A DNA stretch of 64,000 nucleotides from Anniella stebbinsi (lineage: Eukaryota > Chordata > Lepidosauria > Squamata > Anniellidae): assembly GCA_029215795.1 (NCBI GenBank), contig JARDYH010000059.1, forward strand, positions 1 through 64,000, written 5' to 3'. Shown piece by piece: positions 16,965-45,637 of the stretch. Made by a program: the position numbers and the translations under genes. The stretch's first letter is position 1, and every line of letters starts with the position of its first letter. The notes below the pieces were generated by a model. It ran no database searches. It was given only the letters and a program-made list of their open reading frames with translations, and was not told the DNA's origin.

Positions 16965-18785
16965 TGTTTGTTTGTTTTTAAAAAATTATTATTATTACTA
17001 TTAGTTTGGTATCAAACATATTTCACCTTTTTCCTTTTTACTGTGAATAATACCAAAACCGAACAAAAAGGAATCGGGGGGGGGGGGGGGTGGCGGGGAA
17101 AGGAAAACAAAAACATATTGCATACTTAGGAATGTTGTGTGTTTTTTCAATTATACCGTTTCTTTTTTTAAAAAAAGGAAAGAAAAAAGGGATAGACTTA
17201 TACATAGGTTTTGAGAAAAGCAGACCAAATATCCATACGTTTTATCCACCTGCGAGTTGCGCCTATGTAACACCCCTTCAAAAGTTGATAGTGTTATTAG
17301 GTCCTCAGTCCATTGCATTATTATTTTTTGTTGTTGTTGTTAATAACTTTTTATTAATTTTTATACAATAACATAAACAAAACACATTAACATATCACTC
17401 ATAAATCGTATATCTTACAATACAAAACTAACATAATTCACCTAACTAGTGCACCCCACCCATCTGGGACCAGCTTCATTTCTATATACCATATTTATTT
17501 TTAATCATTCTTCCAAAACTGCATAGATTCACCTGACGGTGCACACCCCTTCCCCTTTTTTAATACATATTCCACAAAAACTCCCCATATATCTCCAAAT
17601 TCATTTTTTTATATCCCTCTTTTAACTTTAACATTGTTTGTTAACTTATCATTTATAGCAATATTCCACACTTCTTTATACCAATCTTCTAGTTGGTAGT
17701 TGCCTTGTACTTTCCATTGTCTAGCTATTATTAACCTCACTGCAGTCATTAAATTTGTGATTAACTCTTTAACATTTTGCTCTCCTTCTTCTTTATCATA
17801 AATTGATAATAAAGCTATCCTAGGACATATTTTAAACTTTAGATCTATTATCTTTTTTACTTCTTCAATTACTTTTAACCAAAATATTTGCACATATTTA
17901 CACGTCCACTTACTGACATAGTATTCAGATTCTGCAATTTCCAAATTTCCCCCCAGCTTTGATCATTTACTTGTTCTTTTAAATCTTCTTCCCATAATAC
18001 TTTCAAATGGCTTTGCTTCTTTTCACCTTCTATCAGAATTTTATAAAGTCCATTGCATTATTGGTGGAGCGCATTTATCCTTCCAATGTGATAATATAAG
18101 GCTTTTGGCGGTCATAAGGGCTCTGAAGATCCATTTGTGCTGACCTTGTGTTAAACTCCAAGAAGCTGGTAGGTGATTTGGAAAGACCTGCACATCGTTC
18201 CATTTAGAGGTTGGTTTAGCACAAAGTTTATCCTTACTATAACATCCTTCCCAAAGGAGGTGACTACTGGGCCTTACCAAAACATCTGAGCTAAAGAAGC
18301 ATTAGATGCATTGAATCTCCAACAATTGTGCAAGTTAAACAAACTCTTATTGAAAAGACGTTGTGGAGTCCAGTAAACCCAAAACAACAGTTTTTGCTGA
18401 ATAAGACATAAACTGAGATCCATAGGAGTTTTGGATACAGCCGCTAGGACAACCGTCCATTGATTAGGCAAGATAGGGCACTCCAATTCTCTATTCCAAT
18501 ACTGTCTCAAACTGGGGGGGGGGGGGGGGGTCATACATATTTACTGCTACTAATATATATGGGTTGTGGATCAATGTGTCAGTTCAGCTATTATAAGTGT
18601 TTCTAACGGTAAGGAAGCTCTGAGGCAGTAAAAGCAGCTGGACCAAACCTAGATTCCAGCATGTGTTTCAGTTGCAAGTATTGCCATTCAGCCGTAGTAG
18701 GTGAATTATATTAAACACACAAATCAGAATAGTACAGAAACTCGTCGTCTGGACCTCTTAATTGATCCAAAGTAAAAATCATCTG
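16965..18785 (-). mobile_element. Older L1-clade relic, unit 2 copy
   Basis: Same structure as at 10-1830. The sequence near 17597 reads CCAAATTCATT, as in units 3 and 4. Confidence 0.7.
17323..18046 (-). mobile_element. Younger L1 insertion, unit 2 copy
   Basis: Flanked by the 16-base duplication at 17307-17322 and 18047-18062, both intact. Confidence 0.85.
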
Positions 18786-19952
18786 GTTTCTCTCCAGATC
18801 GTATAAATCTTAGCAACAGGCCACAATGAGAAGTTGCAGGGTGTGTTTCTCCTCACAGCCAGCGGCTCCAGGAGTCCGTAATCTTCCTATGTACCCTTCT
18901 GAGGCGTGACATAACAGCAGCTGCCTCAAACTGAAAAGAAAATACTGTCCTCCAACCCAATATGTCGTTCACTCCTACGGAACCAAATTTCTAGTGGACG
19001 ACTAAAAAGAAAGAAAAGAGACAATTGGAAGCCAAGAAAGTCTCAAAAAGAGACTGAAACATAAGAGAAGGACGGACCTTTGATCCCGTTCTCTTTCTGT
19101 CATTCTGTTTCGCATAGCTCCAAGTTTTGCTAACCGATCTTTGCTGGCTTTAGGTCACAGTTTACAAGTTTGCCTTCTTTCTGAGAGCTCAGACTTCACT
19201 ACTCTTTTCCATTTTGAAATACCCTCTCCAATTTCTACCTGGATTCATTTTTCCTAGCTAATCTTGGCTGAGTTCTTTCAACTTTCCTCTGGGTCTGCAA
19301 CATCCTGTTCTTCAGGTCTCTAGCTTGGGTTAGGAATCTGTGCCTTTTAATTCCACGTGATCCCTGCTCTCTTTCCTCCCTTTTCTTCAAAAGTTTAGAC
19401 TATAATGTTATGTAGCGGAAAGCTTTTAATGTTGCATTGAACTAGTTTGGACGGGTGGAAGCTTAATGAGAGCTAAATAACAAATCAACTGCTGCTAGTT
19501 GAGCGAGTAGTCAAGTCTTTTAAAATTCTTTTCTAACACGCCTTAGCAAGTGTTAAAGTTTTGTGTATTTTGCATGGCATACAAATGTATTTCTTTGTAA
19601 TTTTTGCGTGTTTCACATTTCACTGCTGTATGTGATGTTCTTTTGCATTGACTTTATAAAACGTTCATATCTTAAGGCTTCCTGTGTGACATGTTTCATT
19701 TGTTTAACAAGTTGAAAGAGTATTCACTCTTCTCTTGCTCATGTTTTAGAACCTCATTTTCAGCCTGGAGCCTGATTCCTGTGGAACTGGGGTTGGAGGG
19801 ACTCCTTTGAGACAGGTCCTGGGTATGAAGTTGGCCACAGCTGTATCTAATTCATGCAGCTCTCCATTTTAATTCCTACAAGACAGTCCTTGCCTCAAGA
19901 GAGAAATCGGCATCAAAAGAAGGAGACCTTTTGAGTTCTGCCGGTAGCGGAG

Positions 19953-27162
<7,210 letters not shown>

Positions 27163-27187
27163 ACACATTAAGCAACTGGGGGGGGGG

Positions 27188-28262
27188 ATGCTGGAAGATT
27201 GGAAGGATTTTATACAAGACTGAGTTGAGACTTGGAAGATATAGGAGATTGGAGAAAGATTTATGAAGATTTATGAACAGACTCTGGAAAACTCGGCAAG
27301 AAAGATGAGTCTTCTGGACTCTTGTGGGGCATGCTTTTTTTCCCTCTCTTCATTTCTTGTGCTTTCTATGTTTATCTTTCTTTTTTTCCTTCTCCCTTTC
27401 TATTTTTTATTGAGGTTATTTTTATATTATTATTACTAGAGGGATATATAGTATGATTAAGAATGGATTTGAAAGTTGTTGAGACAATGATGATAATGGA
27501 ATGATAATAATAATGAATAATGATTGAAGCAACAAGTATTAGATATTTGTATAACAGGATTGCAGATTGGATTGAAAGCTTTGCTGAAGAAAATAATGAA
27601 ATATGCAGTAAAGAAGTTTTATGTAATAGCAGGGTTGGTTTAAGCTTATAATTTTTGGGTAAGTTTGTCTTGATAATTTTTAAAGCTGTTTGATGAAGTA
27701 ATAAACATTGGGTATGAATAAGAATAGATTTAAAAGCTGTTGAGACAGAAGCGGTATGGAATGATAATGATGATAATGGAATGATAATGATAATGAATAA
27801 TGAAATAATTGTAGATTGGACTGGAAACTTTGCTGAAGCTATGAATATTAAGACAATAATGATGTAATAGCAGGGTTTGTTTAATTCTATAATTAAGTAA
27901 GAGAGGGGAAGAGAGTAATAAGGGAGATATAAGGGGGTTTGTTTTAATAACTTTTGTTTTAATAATTTTTCATAACAATGATGAATAACTGAGTAAGAGA
28001 GGAGAGGAGGGTTTTAAGAAGAGATATAAGGGGGATTTAATAATACTGAAGTTTGTTTTAGCAACTTTTGAGAATGAAGAGAAAAGGGGAGGATGGGTTT
28101 TGTTTTCCTTTGCTCTCCTTCTTCTTTGTGCTTAAAAGAATTTATATAAAGGGTTGTGGGAAAGTAGGGGGTCCTTTTAGTTGTTGTTTGTTTTGTGAGT
28201 CTTGTTTTTATGTTTTTATGTTTTTTATGTTATTGAAATAAAAAAAAATTAATCCAAAAAAA
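27188..28262 (+). mobile_element. L1 3' end with target-site duplication, unit 2 copy
   Basis: AAGCAACTGGGG flanks both ends (upstream copy just before 27188, downstream copy from 28263). Confidence 0.8.
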
Positions 28263-28851
28263 AAGCAACTGGGGGGGGGGGGGACAATCGTCAGTTGTGT
28301 TGCTTATTGTGTTGTGTGGAGGGTAACACACTGCTCACAAACTACTGACGGTATGCTATTCGGCCCCAAAAAGGAGCTGAGAGAAGAACTGGCTTGCAGA
28401 TTGTTTAGCTCGAAGCCAGTTTTTTAAAGTGTTGTGTGGAGGGGGGGAGTGGGTTAATGGCATGTGGTGAGTGGGTTAAAATACAAGCCCATAGAGGCAG
28501 GCGGCAAGAGCGGCTGCAATTGGTGCAACTTGCAGAGGCTGCTGGGATAGAACTGGGAGGACTGAGGGAGGAGAGAGGGGGGGCTGTGTCAGGCAAATGC
28601 CGGGTTCACTATTAGTTCACTCAAAACCAGCCCCAACCACCCACAGTTGTGTAGGAACATGTTGTGTGGGGAGTACCCACAAAATAACCAACTTTGAATT
28701 GGTTACTGAACCCACCATTGACTAATGTGTTTTCCGAATTCAGCCACAGTGTGACTTGCATCAAAGAAGTCCTACGGGAGAGAAGCCCTTTCCTGGTGAG
28801 ATTTGACCTCACAGCATTTCTTCCCTCTTGTAGGGGTGGGGACCCAGACGA

Positions 28852-29151
28852 ATGGTCCGCCCCACTAGACTGATGGAATCCAATGGATTTATGAATGCTC
28901 CTGGGGATTTTCCAGTGAAGAGAGGTGGTGATCCAGCCGAAGCCCCGGCCTCACTGTGGAAGAGCGAGATGCGGGGGGCTATTGAGGTGACTGCACCTGA
29001 GTGCCCCCGTCAGCCCTGGAGAGCCCGCTCTGCCCCTTGGGATACTGGGGAGCTGTGGTCCGTGAAATGGGCTGGCCGTGGGCTGGGGCGCAAATGGCGT
29101 AAGACTCGGAGCGAAGATGACCGAGCCCCCTCTAGAGCGCAGAATCGTGCC
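28852..29151 (+). mobile_element. L2-clade relic part A, unit 2 copy
   Basis: Carries G at 29113 (Glu codon in the relic frame), shared with unit 3 but not with units 1 and 4. Confidence 0.75.
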
Positions 29152-29833
29152 TGTTGATTGGCAGCACGGGCTGTGATGTTTTGCTGTTCATTGGCAGTTA
29201 TTGATACGATGTCAGCAGTTGTGAGGTTTTAATACGGTTTGCCATTGAAGATTTCGGTGCTGTGTGATTCCAAATACTAGGCTGGTAAGTCTCGAAAGCT
29301 ATTGGGAGGGGGGAGTGAATGAAGATAATGTGACGTGAATGCTGATTGGCTGGTGGTTCAAAGGTCTGGATTGGCTGGTAGTAGTGAAGGAGTGGAGTTG
29401 AGTTTGGGGTTTGTCTGCGAAGGGTCGAGAGAGAAAGTGTAGGAACAACAGCTTTCATTATTTTGGGAACAGAGGGACTGGGAGGAGAGAGTGTAGACTA
29501 GTGGGTAGCGTAGGCAGGATTGCAGTTGGAACCTTATGAAACGAACCAGCATTTAAACCTGATGAAACCATAAGCTTTGTAACTGCGTCACCTGACTTAT
29601 TGCTTATAAATAGTTCTTTCTGTCTCACAAACTGGAGTGGATCATTGGGGTACGTGAGGCAGGGCACAGTGGTCAACGGTGTCAGTGGGGAAGGAGAAGG
29701 GGAAATAGAGAGGGCTGGGCTGGCTGCTGTGAGACCAGGAAGGGTCAGTGTGTCACAGGGTCCGAGTGCAGTATTCTGATGCCCCACCCCATAGTTGGGA
29801 CCCCATAGAGGAGGCTCAGAGGGGGTGGCATCA

Positions 29834-30517
29834 CACGGGCAGCAAAGAAGGCGTATTTGGCTGCCTCCGTTGCGTCCTTGAGTAGCCATCCAGCGGAGTT
29901 CTTCCAGGTGGTCTGTGGGGTGTTCACACCCTCCCCAGCCAATGGGGCCCTGTCCCAGTCAAAGACCCACTGTGACCTTTCTGCATCTCACTTTGAGGAC
30001 AAAATTGCTTCTCTGCACAACAAGCTTGACACTGTTGTTAGCGCAACTCCAGTTGAGGCGTCTGATGTCCCCGTCTGCCCCATTGCCAACTGCACCCTCA
30101 TCTGGACAGAGTCAGCCTAGCTACTGTGATCCATGCTCTGACAAGCTCTTGGGTGGATTATTGCAATGTGTTCTACGTGGGGCTGCCTTTGAAAACGGTC
30201 CAGAAACTTCAGCTAGTCCAAAACAGGGTTATGAGATTGTTCACAGGGACTGGCCAACGAGACCGCATTAGGCTAGTACTTTTCCAGCTTCACTGGTTGC
30301 CAGTCCAGGTCTGGGCCTGATTCAATCGTCTATAGTCCTTCTCTGTGAGCCCCTGTCAAAGGAAGCGAGGCAGGGGGCTACCAGGAGGAGGGCCTTTTTT
30401 TGCTGTGGTTCCCTGGTTGTGGAATGAGCTCCCCAGAGAGGCTCACCTGGCACCTACGTTGTACTCTTTCCGATGCCTGGTGAAGCTCTTTTCATTTCCC
30501 CAGTATTTTATTTAGTC
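29834..30517 (+). mobile_element. L2-clade relic part B, unit 2 copy
   Basis: Resumes the L2 frame after the 0.68 kb insert at 29152-29833. Confidence 0.8.
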
Positions 30518-30576
30518 TTTTGACTTTGCTGTTTTTTAATTTTAATTCCTGTGAAAGATCAGGATCATAGTTTCAG

Positions 30577-31307
30577 GGTACTTTTAGATTCATCTGTGTC
30601 GCTGGAGGCCCAAGTGGCTATGGTGTCTTAGAGTGCCTTTTACCAGCTTTCCCTTGTTCGCCAGCTACGGCCCCTCCTGGACAGTGTAACAGGCATTAGT
30701 AGCCTCCAGGCTGGATTACTGCAATGGGCTTGGTGTGGGGCTGCACTTAAAGCTGCCCCGGAAGCTGGAGGTAGTGCAGAATGCAGCAGCTCGGCTGTTG
30801 TCAGGAGCTGCTCCTTTCCGGCCTGCAACTCCTTTGCTGAGGAAACTTCACTGGCTGCCTATTTTCCACCAGGCCACAATTAAAGTCCTAGTACTATTGT
30901 AGAAAGCCCTAAACCCCTTGGAACCCAGATACCTGAGAGAGCGCCTTCCCCCCTATCAACCTGCCCTGTCACTGAAGTCATCTGAGGGTAAGTTCCTGGT
31001 GGTTCCACCTGGACCTATGGTGAAGAGCCTTCGGTGTAATGGCCCCCTTCCTGTGGAACTCCCGGCCTCTGGAGGTCAGGCAGGTGCCAATGTTTTGATT
31101 CTTCCAGCATCTCCTAAAAATATTGTTGTTCCAGTCACCTTTCCCTGAATGACCGGCCATGGATTTTATCTGAACTCTGTTATTTTAAATAAACATATTG
31201 ATATGTTTTTATGCTGTTTTTACTCTCTTAATCCATTTGTTCACCACTCTGAAATTGTGGATGGGAAGTGGTATGTAAGTATTGCAAATAAATATTGTAA
31301 ATCAATA
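30577..31307 (+). mobile_element. Second L2-clade 3' fragment, unit 2 copy
   Basis: As at 13620-14350; ends in the AATAAAT-rich tail. Confidence 0.8.
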
Positions 31308-31334
31308 AATAAAAGAATTTCAGTGATAACCCAC

Positions 31335-32002
31335 AATTGAAGCAGCATCAAAGACTTCACTGAGGTGAGAAGACCTATAAATGCTCAGAGGGTAAAAAAA
31401 AGTTTCGGTCAGAGCAGCCACCTGAAGTTGCATCAAAGGAGACAAACAGGTGTGTGTGAATCCTTTAAAATGCTTTGCATGTGGAAAAGGTCTCACAGGG
31501 GAGAAGCCCTATCAGTGCTCAGTAGGTGGAAAAAGAGCTTCACTCTCAGTTCACACCTTAAAACCCATGGAATAGTTCACACTGGGGAGAATGTTTAAGA
31601 GTGTGGACAGATTTTCAGTCATAGTGTAAGCCTTACATCCCATCAAAGTATCCATACAGGGGAGAAGCCCTTTCAGTGCTCAGAAGGGAAAAGCGCTTCT
31701 GTCAATACTAGACATATTAACTGGCATCAAAGAATTCATACAGCCAAAGGCTCCATCAATGCTCAAAGAGTGTGCAATGAGCCTCCATCATAGCAAAGGC
31801 CTGGAGGTCACACATAGGGAGAGTCTAGTAAATTCTAAGAGTGACTGAAATATGTGGAAACCTCTCAGGAGAGCCTCATTTCAAAAGACTCAATTCCAGC
31901 AGAAAGAATACAATTAGAGAAGAATATTTAACCAATCCAACTATAATGACCCATAGATAATTCACACAAGCATGGAGTGCTCAAAATGTGGCAGAAAAGC
32001 CC
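31335..32002 (+). pseudogene. Decayed zinc finger tract, unit 2 copy
   Basis: Same disabling changes as at 14378-15045. Confidence 0.85.
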
Positions 32003-33410
32003 CGACATCATGTCTCTCTGGGGAAGGAACGTTTCCTGGAGGCAGCATCTTCCATGATCACAGTTACATGATCAAGGTAACCCTGTAAGCCAATGTGTCC
32101 CCTGATCAGAGATTAATCTTATATGTGGACCCGCAAAGAGCTGTATGGCACATTAAACATTAACAAATATATTGCAAACTAAAGAATGGACATTGAATGG
32201 GGAGGTTCTGAACATGCCCCAGATATTAATTATTATTATTATTATGGCATGGCTTCTCCACTTTTTCAAAGGGGGGTGTTAGAGCCCCATTTTCCCAAGT
32301 ATAGGGGCTTCTCAGGATATGTGCAAGATGTGCCCTACAATTGAATCTGCCTCTGAGAAGAAAAGGGATGCTCTGCTGGCCCTCCGCCTGTCCAGTGAGG
32401 GCTTCCTGAGGCAGACAGTAGTTGCACATGGCAAGCATGGTGGGCCTTGTGCCATGGATGAGAGCATGGTTCACTTCCACCTTCCTTAGCAGGATGACCA
32501 CAGCGCCCTTTATCGGAGTCAGCTTGCTTGGTGGGGCAAAGCACTTGGGTTGAGAATATTGAGGAACTACGGGATCCTGGCCTCATCACCATTGACTTCA
32601 TCTGCATTCAAGTAGGTCCTTCCCTGGGCTTCGGTTCTGTCCAAGGCCATCCGGCTGATGTTGCCACAGGGCTCGTTCTTGGGTCACAGAATGATCTTGC
32701 CACGTGAGCACATCTGCCTCACTCAAGTCAGTCCCAGAGACCACAGTGACAATGTCCATGTTAGCAATGCATGAGGGATCTTGTTCCTGTCTTCTCCAAC
32801 ACCCGGAGCTTTAAAATAGGTTTTACAAGGTTTTGGTTTTTCAAAGAAATAAGGATACAGTGACCTCAGCCCTCTTTCATTCCATTTCATTCATTCTCTG
32901 CCAGGAGGCGCCTCTGCAGCTCTTTAGGGCTGAGTCCATGTAAGGGTTAAAGAGAACGAGAGGGGGCTGCGTCCTAGAGAGGCCATGAAGAGCCGAGGCT
33001 GGATGAGGCCCCCTCCCTTCCCGCCCCACACTTCCTGCCCCTCCCCATGGCAAAGGAGCCTGGGATTCCCCTCCTGCCCCACCTCCATCGCCTGTCCGCC
33101 ATCTGCAGCCTCTTCTTCCCCTGCAAAGGAGCCGGTGGGTGCAAAATGCATGGGGGGGGGGGGATCTCTGGGGGGAGGAGGGGGGAAGGAGCCCCCAGGG
33201 CAGGAGCAGAGGAGGGAGGGAGGCAGGGGGAGGGTGGGGGGGAGAGAGAGACCCCTGCCCCCACCCCCACTTGGGGCACCCACTGAAGACCCATTCTCGG
33301 GGGACCCTGGAAGGGAAGGCAGGAGATATGGGGGGGAGGGGGCGCCTGTCTCAGCCTCTGCTGCTTCCCTATGGCCATTCCCAAGGACCCCTGATAGTAG
33401 AGCCAGGCGC

Positions 33411-33463
33411 GAGGAGGAGGAGGAGGAGGAGGAGGAGGAGGAGGAGGAGGAGGAGGAGGAGGG
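33411..33463 (+). repeat. GAG microsatellite, unit 2 copy
   Basis: 53 bases, the same length as unit 1. Confidence 0.95.
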
Positions 33464-33919
33464 TCCCCCATTCCTATGGGACCCTGTGAGGTTCTACTTT
33501 GGGCAAGTTTGGTTTCCCCATGGGGAGGGATTGCACTAGGTTTCCCTGTGGGCAGATATATTTTCCCCTTGGGCAAGTACCATCCTGTGTCTCCCTATGG
33601 GCAAAGTACTTTCATTAGTTTTCTTTTTTCCCCATGGGCAAGTATGGTTTTCTGATATGGTTTGTTCTTTGTTTTAGAATGTCCTGCTTTTCTTTATGAA
33701 GTGAGCCTGCTCTTCACATCCTAGGAGTGAGTAGAAATTACTGTTTGTCGGGTCCCTTTTGGGGGTCCAAGTACTGGGAACAGAGAAGGGGCTTAGAAGG
33801 AAGCCATGGAACAGATTGGGAGTGAAACTGCTTCATCAGCAGACCTGGTTTTTCCTTGAGGGCAGAATGTTTTGCTGCCTGGAATCGGAGATGGAGGCAG
33901 TCCTGGAACAATAGGCCAC

Positions 33920-35741
33920 TGTTTGTTTGTTTTTAAAAAATTATTATTATTACTATTAGTTTGGTATCAAACATATTTCACCTTTTTCCTTTTTACTGTG
34001 AATAATACCAAAACCGAACAAAAAGGAATCGGGGGGGGGGGGGGTGGCGGGGAAAGGAAAACAAAAACATATTGCATACTTAGGAATGTTGTGTGTTTTT
34101 TCAATTATACCGTTTCTTTTTTTAAAAAAAGGAAAGAAAAAAGGGATAGACTTATACATAGGTTTTGAGAAAAGCAGACCAAATATCCATACGTTTTATC
34201 CACCTGCGAGTTGCGCCTATGTAACACCCCTTCAAAAGTTGATAGTGTTATTAGGTCCTCAGTCCATTGCATTATTATTTTTTGTTGTTGTTGTTAATAA
34301 CTTTTTATTAATTTTTATACAATAACATAAACAAAACACATTAACATATCACTCATAAATCGTATATCTTACAATACAAAACTAACATAATTCACCTAAC
34401 TAGTGCACCCCACCCATCTGGGACCAGCTTCATTTCTATATACCATATTTATTTTTAATCATTCTTCCAAAACTGCATAGATTCACCTGACGGTGCACAC
34501 CCCTTCCCCTTTTTTAATACATATTCCACAAAAACTCCCCATATATCTCCAAATTCATTTTTTTATATCCCTCTTTTAACTTTAACATTGTTTGTTAACT
34601 TATCATTTATAGCAATATTCCACACTTCTTTATACCAATCTTCTAGTTGGTAGTTGCCTTGTACTTTCCATTGTCTAGCTATTATTAACCTCACTGCAGT
34701 CATTAAATTTGTGATTAACTCTTTAACATTTTGCTCTCCTTCTTCTTTATCATAAATTGATAATAAAGCTATCCTAGGACATATTTTAAACTTTAGATCT
34801 ATTATCTTTTTTACTTCTTCAATTACTTTTAACCAAAATATTTGCACATATTTACACGTCCACTTACTGACATAGTATTCAGATTCTGCAATTTCCAAAT
34901 TTCCCCCCAGCTTTGATCATTTACTTGTTCTTTTAAATCTTCTTCCCATAATACTTTCAAATGGCTTTGCTTCTTTTCACCTTCTATCAGAATTTTATAA
35001 AGTCCATGGCATTATTGGTGGAGCGCATTTATCCTTCCAATGTGATAATATAAGGCTTTTGGCGGTCATAAGGGCTCTGAAGATCCATTTGTGCTGACCT
35101 TGTGTTAAACTCCAAGAAGCTGGTAGGTGATTTGGAAAGACCTGCACATCGTTCCATTTAGAGGTTGGTTTAGCACAAAGTTTATCCTTACTATAACATC
35201 CTTCCCAAAGGAGGTGACTACTGGGCCTTACCAAAACATCTGAGCTAAAGAAGCATTAGATGCATTGAATCTCCAACAATTGTGCAAGTTAAACAAACTC
35301 TTATTGAAAAGACGTTGTGGAGTCCAGTAAACCCAAAACAACAGTTTTTGCTGAATAAGACATAAACTGAGATCCATAGGAGTTTTGGATACAGCCGCTA
35401 GGACAACCGTCCATTGATTAGGCAAGATAGGGCACTCCAATTCTCTATTCCAATACTGTCTCAAACTGGGGGGGGGGGGGGGGGGGTCATACATATTTAC
35501 TGCTACTAATATATATGGGTTGTGGATCAATGTGTCAGTTCAGCTATTATAAGTGTTTCTAACGGTAAGGAAGCTCTGAGGCAGTAAAAGCAGCTGGACC
35601 AAACCTAGATTCCAGCATGTGTTTCAGTTGCAAGTATTGCCATTCAGCCGTAGTAGGTGAATTATATTAAACACACAAATCAGAATAGTACAGAAACTCG
35701 TCGTCTGGACCTCTTAATTGATCCAAAGTAAAAATCATCTG
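33920..35741 (-). mobile_element. Older L1-clade relic, unit 3 copy
   Basis: The internal poly-G run (ending at 35486) is the longest of the four, 19 G. Confidence 0.7.
34277..35000 (-). mobile_element. Younger L1 insertion, unit 3 copy
   Basis: The left duplication at 34261-34276 is intact. The right one at 35001-35016 has one substitution (CCATGG instead of CCATTG), which arose after the unit duplicated. Confidence 0.85.
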
Positions 35742-36908
35742 GTTTCTCTCCAGATCGTATAAATCTTAGCAACAGGCCACAATGAGAAGTTGCAGGGTGT
35801 GTTTCTCCTCACAGCCAGCGGCTCCAGGAGTCCGTAATCTTCCTATGTACCCTTCTGAGGCGTGACATAACAGCAGCTGCCTCAAACTGAAAAGAAAATA
35901 CTGTCCTCCAACCCAATATGTCGTTCACTCCTACGGAACCAAATTTCTAGTGGACGACTAAAAAGAAAGAAAAGAGACAATTGGAAGCCAAGAAAGTCTC
36001 AAAAAGAGACTGAAACATAAGAGAAGGACGGACCTTTGATCCCGTTCTCTTTCTGTCATTCTGTTTCGCATAGCTCCAAGTTTTGCTAACCGATCTTTGC
36101 TGGCTTTAGGTCACAGTTTACAAGTTTGCCTTCTTTCTGAGAGCTCAGACTTCACTACTCTTTTCCATTTTGAAATACCCTCTCCAATTTCTACCTGGAT
36201 TCATTTTTCCTAGCTAATCTTGGCTGAGTTCTTTCAACTTTCCTCTGGGTCTGCAACATCCTGTTCTTCAGGTCTCTAGCTTGGGTTAGGAATCTGTGCC
36301 TTTTAATTCCACGTGATCCCTGCTCTCTTTCCTCCCTTTTCTTCAAAAGTTTAGACTATAATGTTATGTAGCGGAAAGCTTTTAATGTTGCATTGAACTA
36401 GTTTGGACGGGTGGAAGCTTAATGAGAGCTAAATAACAAATCAACTGCTGCTAGTTGAGCGAGTAGTCAAGTCTTTTAAAATTCTTTTCTAACACGCCTT
36501 AGCAAGTGTTAAAGTTTTGTGTATTTTGCATGGCATACAAATGTATTTCTTTGTAATTTTTGCGTGTTTCACATTTCACTGCTGTATGTGATGTTCTTTT
36601 GCATTGACTTTATAAAACGTTCATATCTTAAGGCTTCCTGTGTGACATGTTTCATTTGTTTAACAAGTTGAAAGAGTATTCACTCTTCTCTTGCTCATGT
36701 TTTAGAACCTCATTTTCAGCCTGGAGCCTGATTCCTGTGGAACTGGGGTTGGAGGGACTCCTTTGAGACAGGTCCTGGGTATGAAGTTGGCCACAGCTGT
36801 ATCTAATTCATGCAGCTCTCCATTTTAATTCCTACAAGACAGTCCTTGCCTCAAGAGAGAAATCGGCATCAAAAGAAGGAGACCTTTTGAGTTCTGCCGG
36901 TAGCGGAG

Positions 36909-43950
<7,042 letters not shown>

Positions 43951-43975
43951 ACACATTAAGCAACTGGGGGGGGGG

Positions 43976-45049
43976 ATGCTGGAAGATTGGAAGGATTTTA
44001 TACAAGACTGAGTTGAGACTTGGAAGATATAGGAGATTGGAGAAAGATTTATGAAGATTTATGAACAGACTCTGGAAAACTCGGCAAGAAAGATGAGTCT
44101 TCTGGACTCTTGTGGGGCATGCTTTTTTTCCCTCTCTTCATTTCTTGTGCTTTCTATGTTTATCTTTCTTTTTTTCCTTCTCCCTTTCTATTTTTTATTG
44201 AGGTTATTTTTATATTATTATTACTAGAGGGATATATAGTATGATTAAGAATGGATTTGAAAGTTGTTGAGACAATGATGATAATGGAATGATAATAATA
44301 ATGAATAATGATTGAAGCAACAAGTATTAGATATTTGTATAACAGGATTGCAGATTGGATTGAAAGCTTTGCTGAAGAAAATAATGAAATATGCAGTAAA
44401 GAAGTTTTATGTAATAGCAGGGTTGGTTTAAGCTTATAATTTTTGGGTAAGTTTGTCTTGATAATTTTTAAAGCTGTTTGATGAAGTAATAAACATTGGG
44501 TATGAATAAGAATAGATTTAAAAGCTGTTGAGACAGAAGCGGTATGGAATGATAATGATGATAATGGAATGATAATGATAATGAATAATGAAATAATTGT
44601 AGATTGGACTGGAAACTTTGCTGAAGCTATGAATATTAAGACAATAATGATGTAATAGCAGGGTTTGTTTAATTCTATAATTAAGTAAGAGAGGGGAAGA
44701 GAGTAATAAGGAAGATATAAGGGGGTTTGTTTTAATAACTTTTGTTTTAATAATTTTTCATAACAATGATGAATAACTGAGTAAGAGAGGAGAGGAGGGT
44801 TTTAAGAAGAGATATAAGGGGGATTTAATAATACTGAAGTTTGTTTTAGCAACTTTTGAGAATGAAGAGAAAAGGGGAGGATGGTTTTGTTTTCCTTTGC
44901 TCTCCTTCTTCTTTGTGCTTAAAAGAATTTATATAAAGGGTTGTGGGAAAGTAGGGGGTCCTTTTAGTTGTTGTTTGTTTTGTGAGTCTTGTTTTTATGT
45001 TTTTATGTTTTTTATGTTATTGAAATAAAAAAAAATTAATCCAAAAAAA
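43976..45049 (+). mobile_element. L1 3' end with target-site duplication, unit 3 copy
   Basis: One base shorter than in units 1 and 2 (GGATGGTTTTG instead of GGATGGGTTTTG), a variant shared with unit 4. Also shares AAGGAAGAT near 44710 with unit 4. Confidence 0.8.
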
Positions 45050-45637
45050 AAGCAACTGGGGGGGGGGGAACAATCGTCAGTTGTGTTGCTTATTGTGTTG
45101 TGTGGAGGGTAACACACCGCTCACAAACTACTGACGGTATGCTATTCGGCCCCAAAAAGGAGCTGAGAGAAGAACTGGCTTGCAGATTGTTTAGCTCGAA
45201 GCCAGTTTTTTAAAGTGTTGTGTGGAGGGGGGGAGTGGGTTAATGGCATGTGGTGAGTGGGTTAAAATACAAGCCCATAGAGGCAGGCGGCAAGAGCGGC
45301 TGCAATTGGTGCAACTTGCAGAGGCTGCTGGGATAGAACTGGGAGGACTGAGGGAGGAGAGGGGGGGGGCTGTGTCAGGCAAATGCCGGGTTCACTATTA
45401 GTTCACTCAAAACCAGCCCCAACCACCCACAGTTGTGTAGGAACATGTTGTGTGGGGAGTACCCACAAAATAACCAACTTTGAATTGGTTACTGAACCCA
45501 CCATTGACTAATGTGTTTTCCGAATTCAGCCACAGTGTGACTTGCATCAAAGAAGTCCTACGGGAGAGAAGCCCTTTCCTGGTGAGATTTGACCTCACAG
45601 CATTTCTTCCCTCTTGTAGGGGTGGGGACCCAGACGA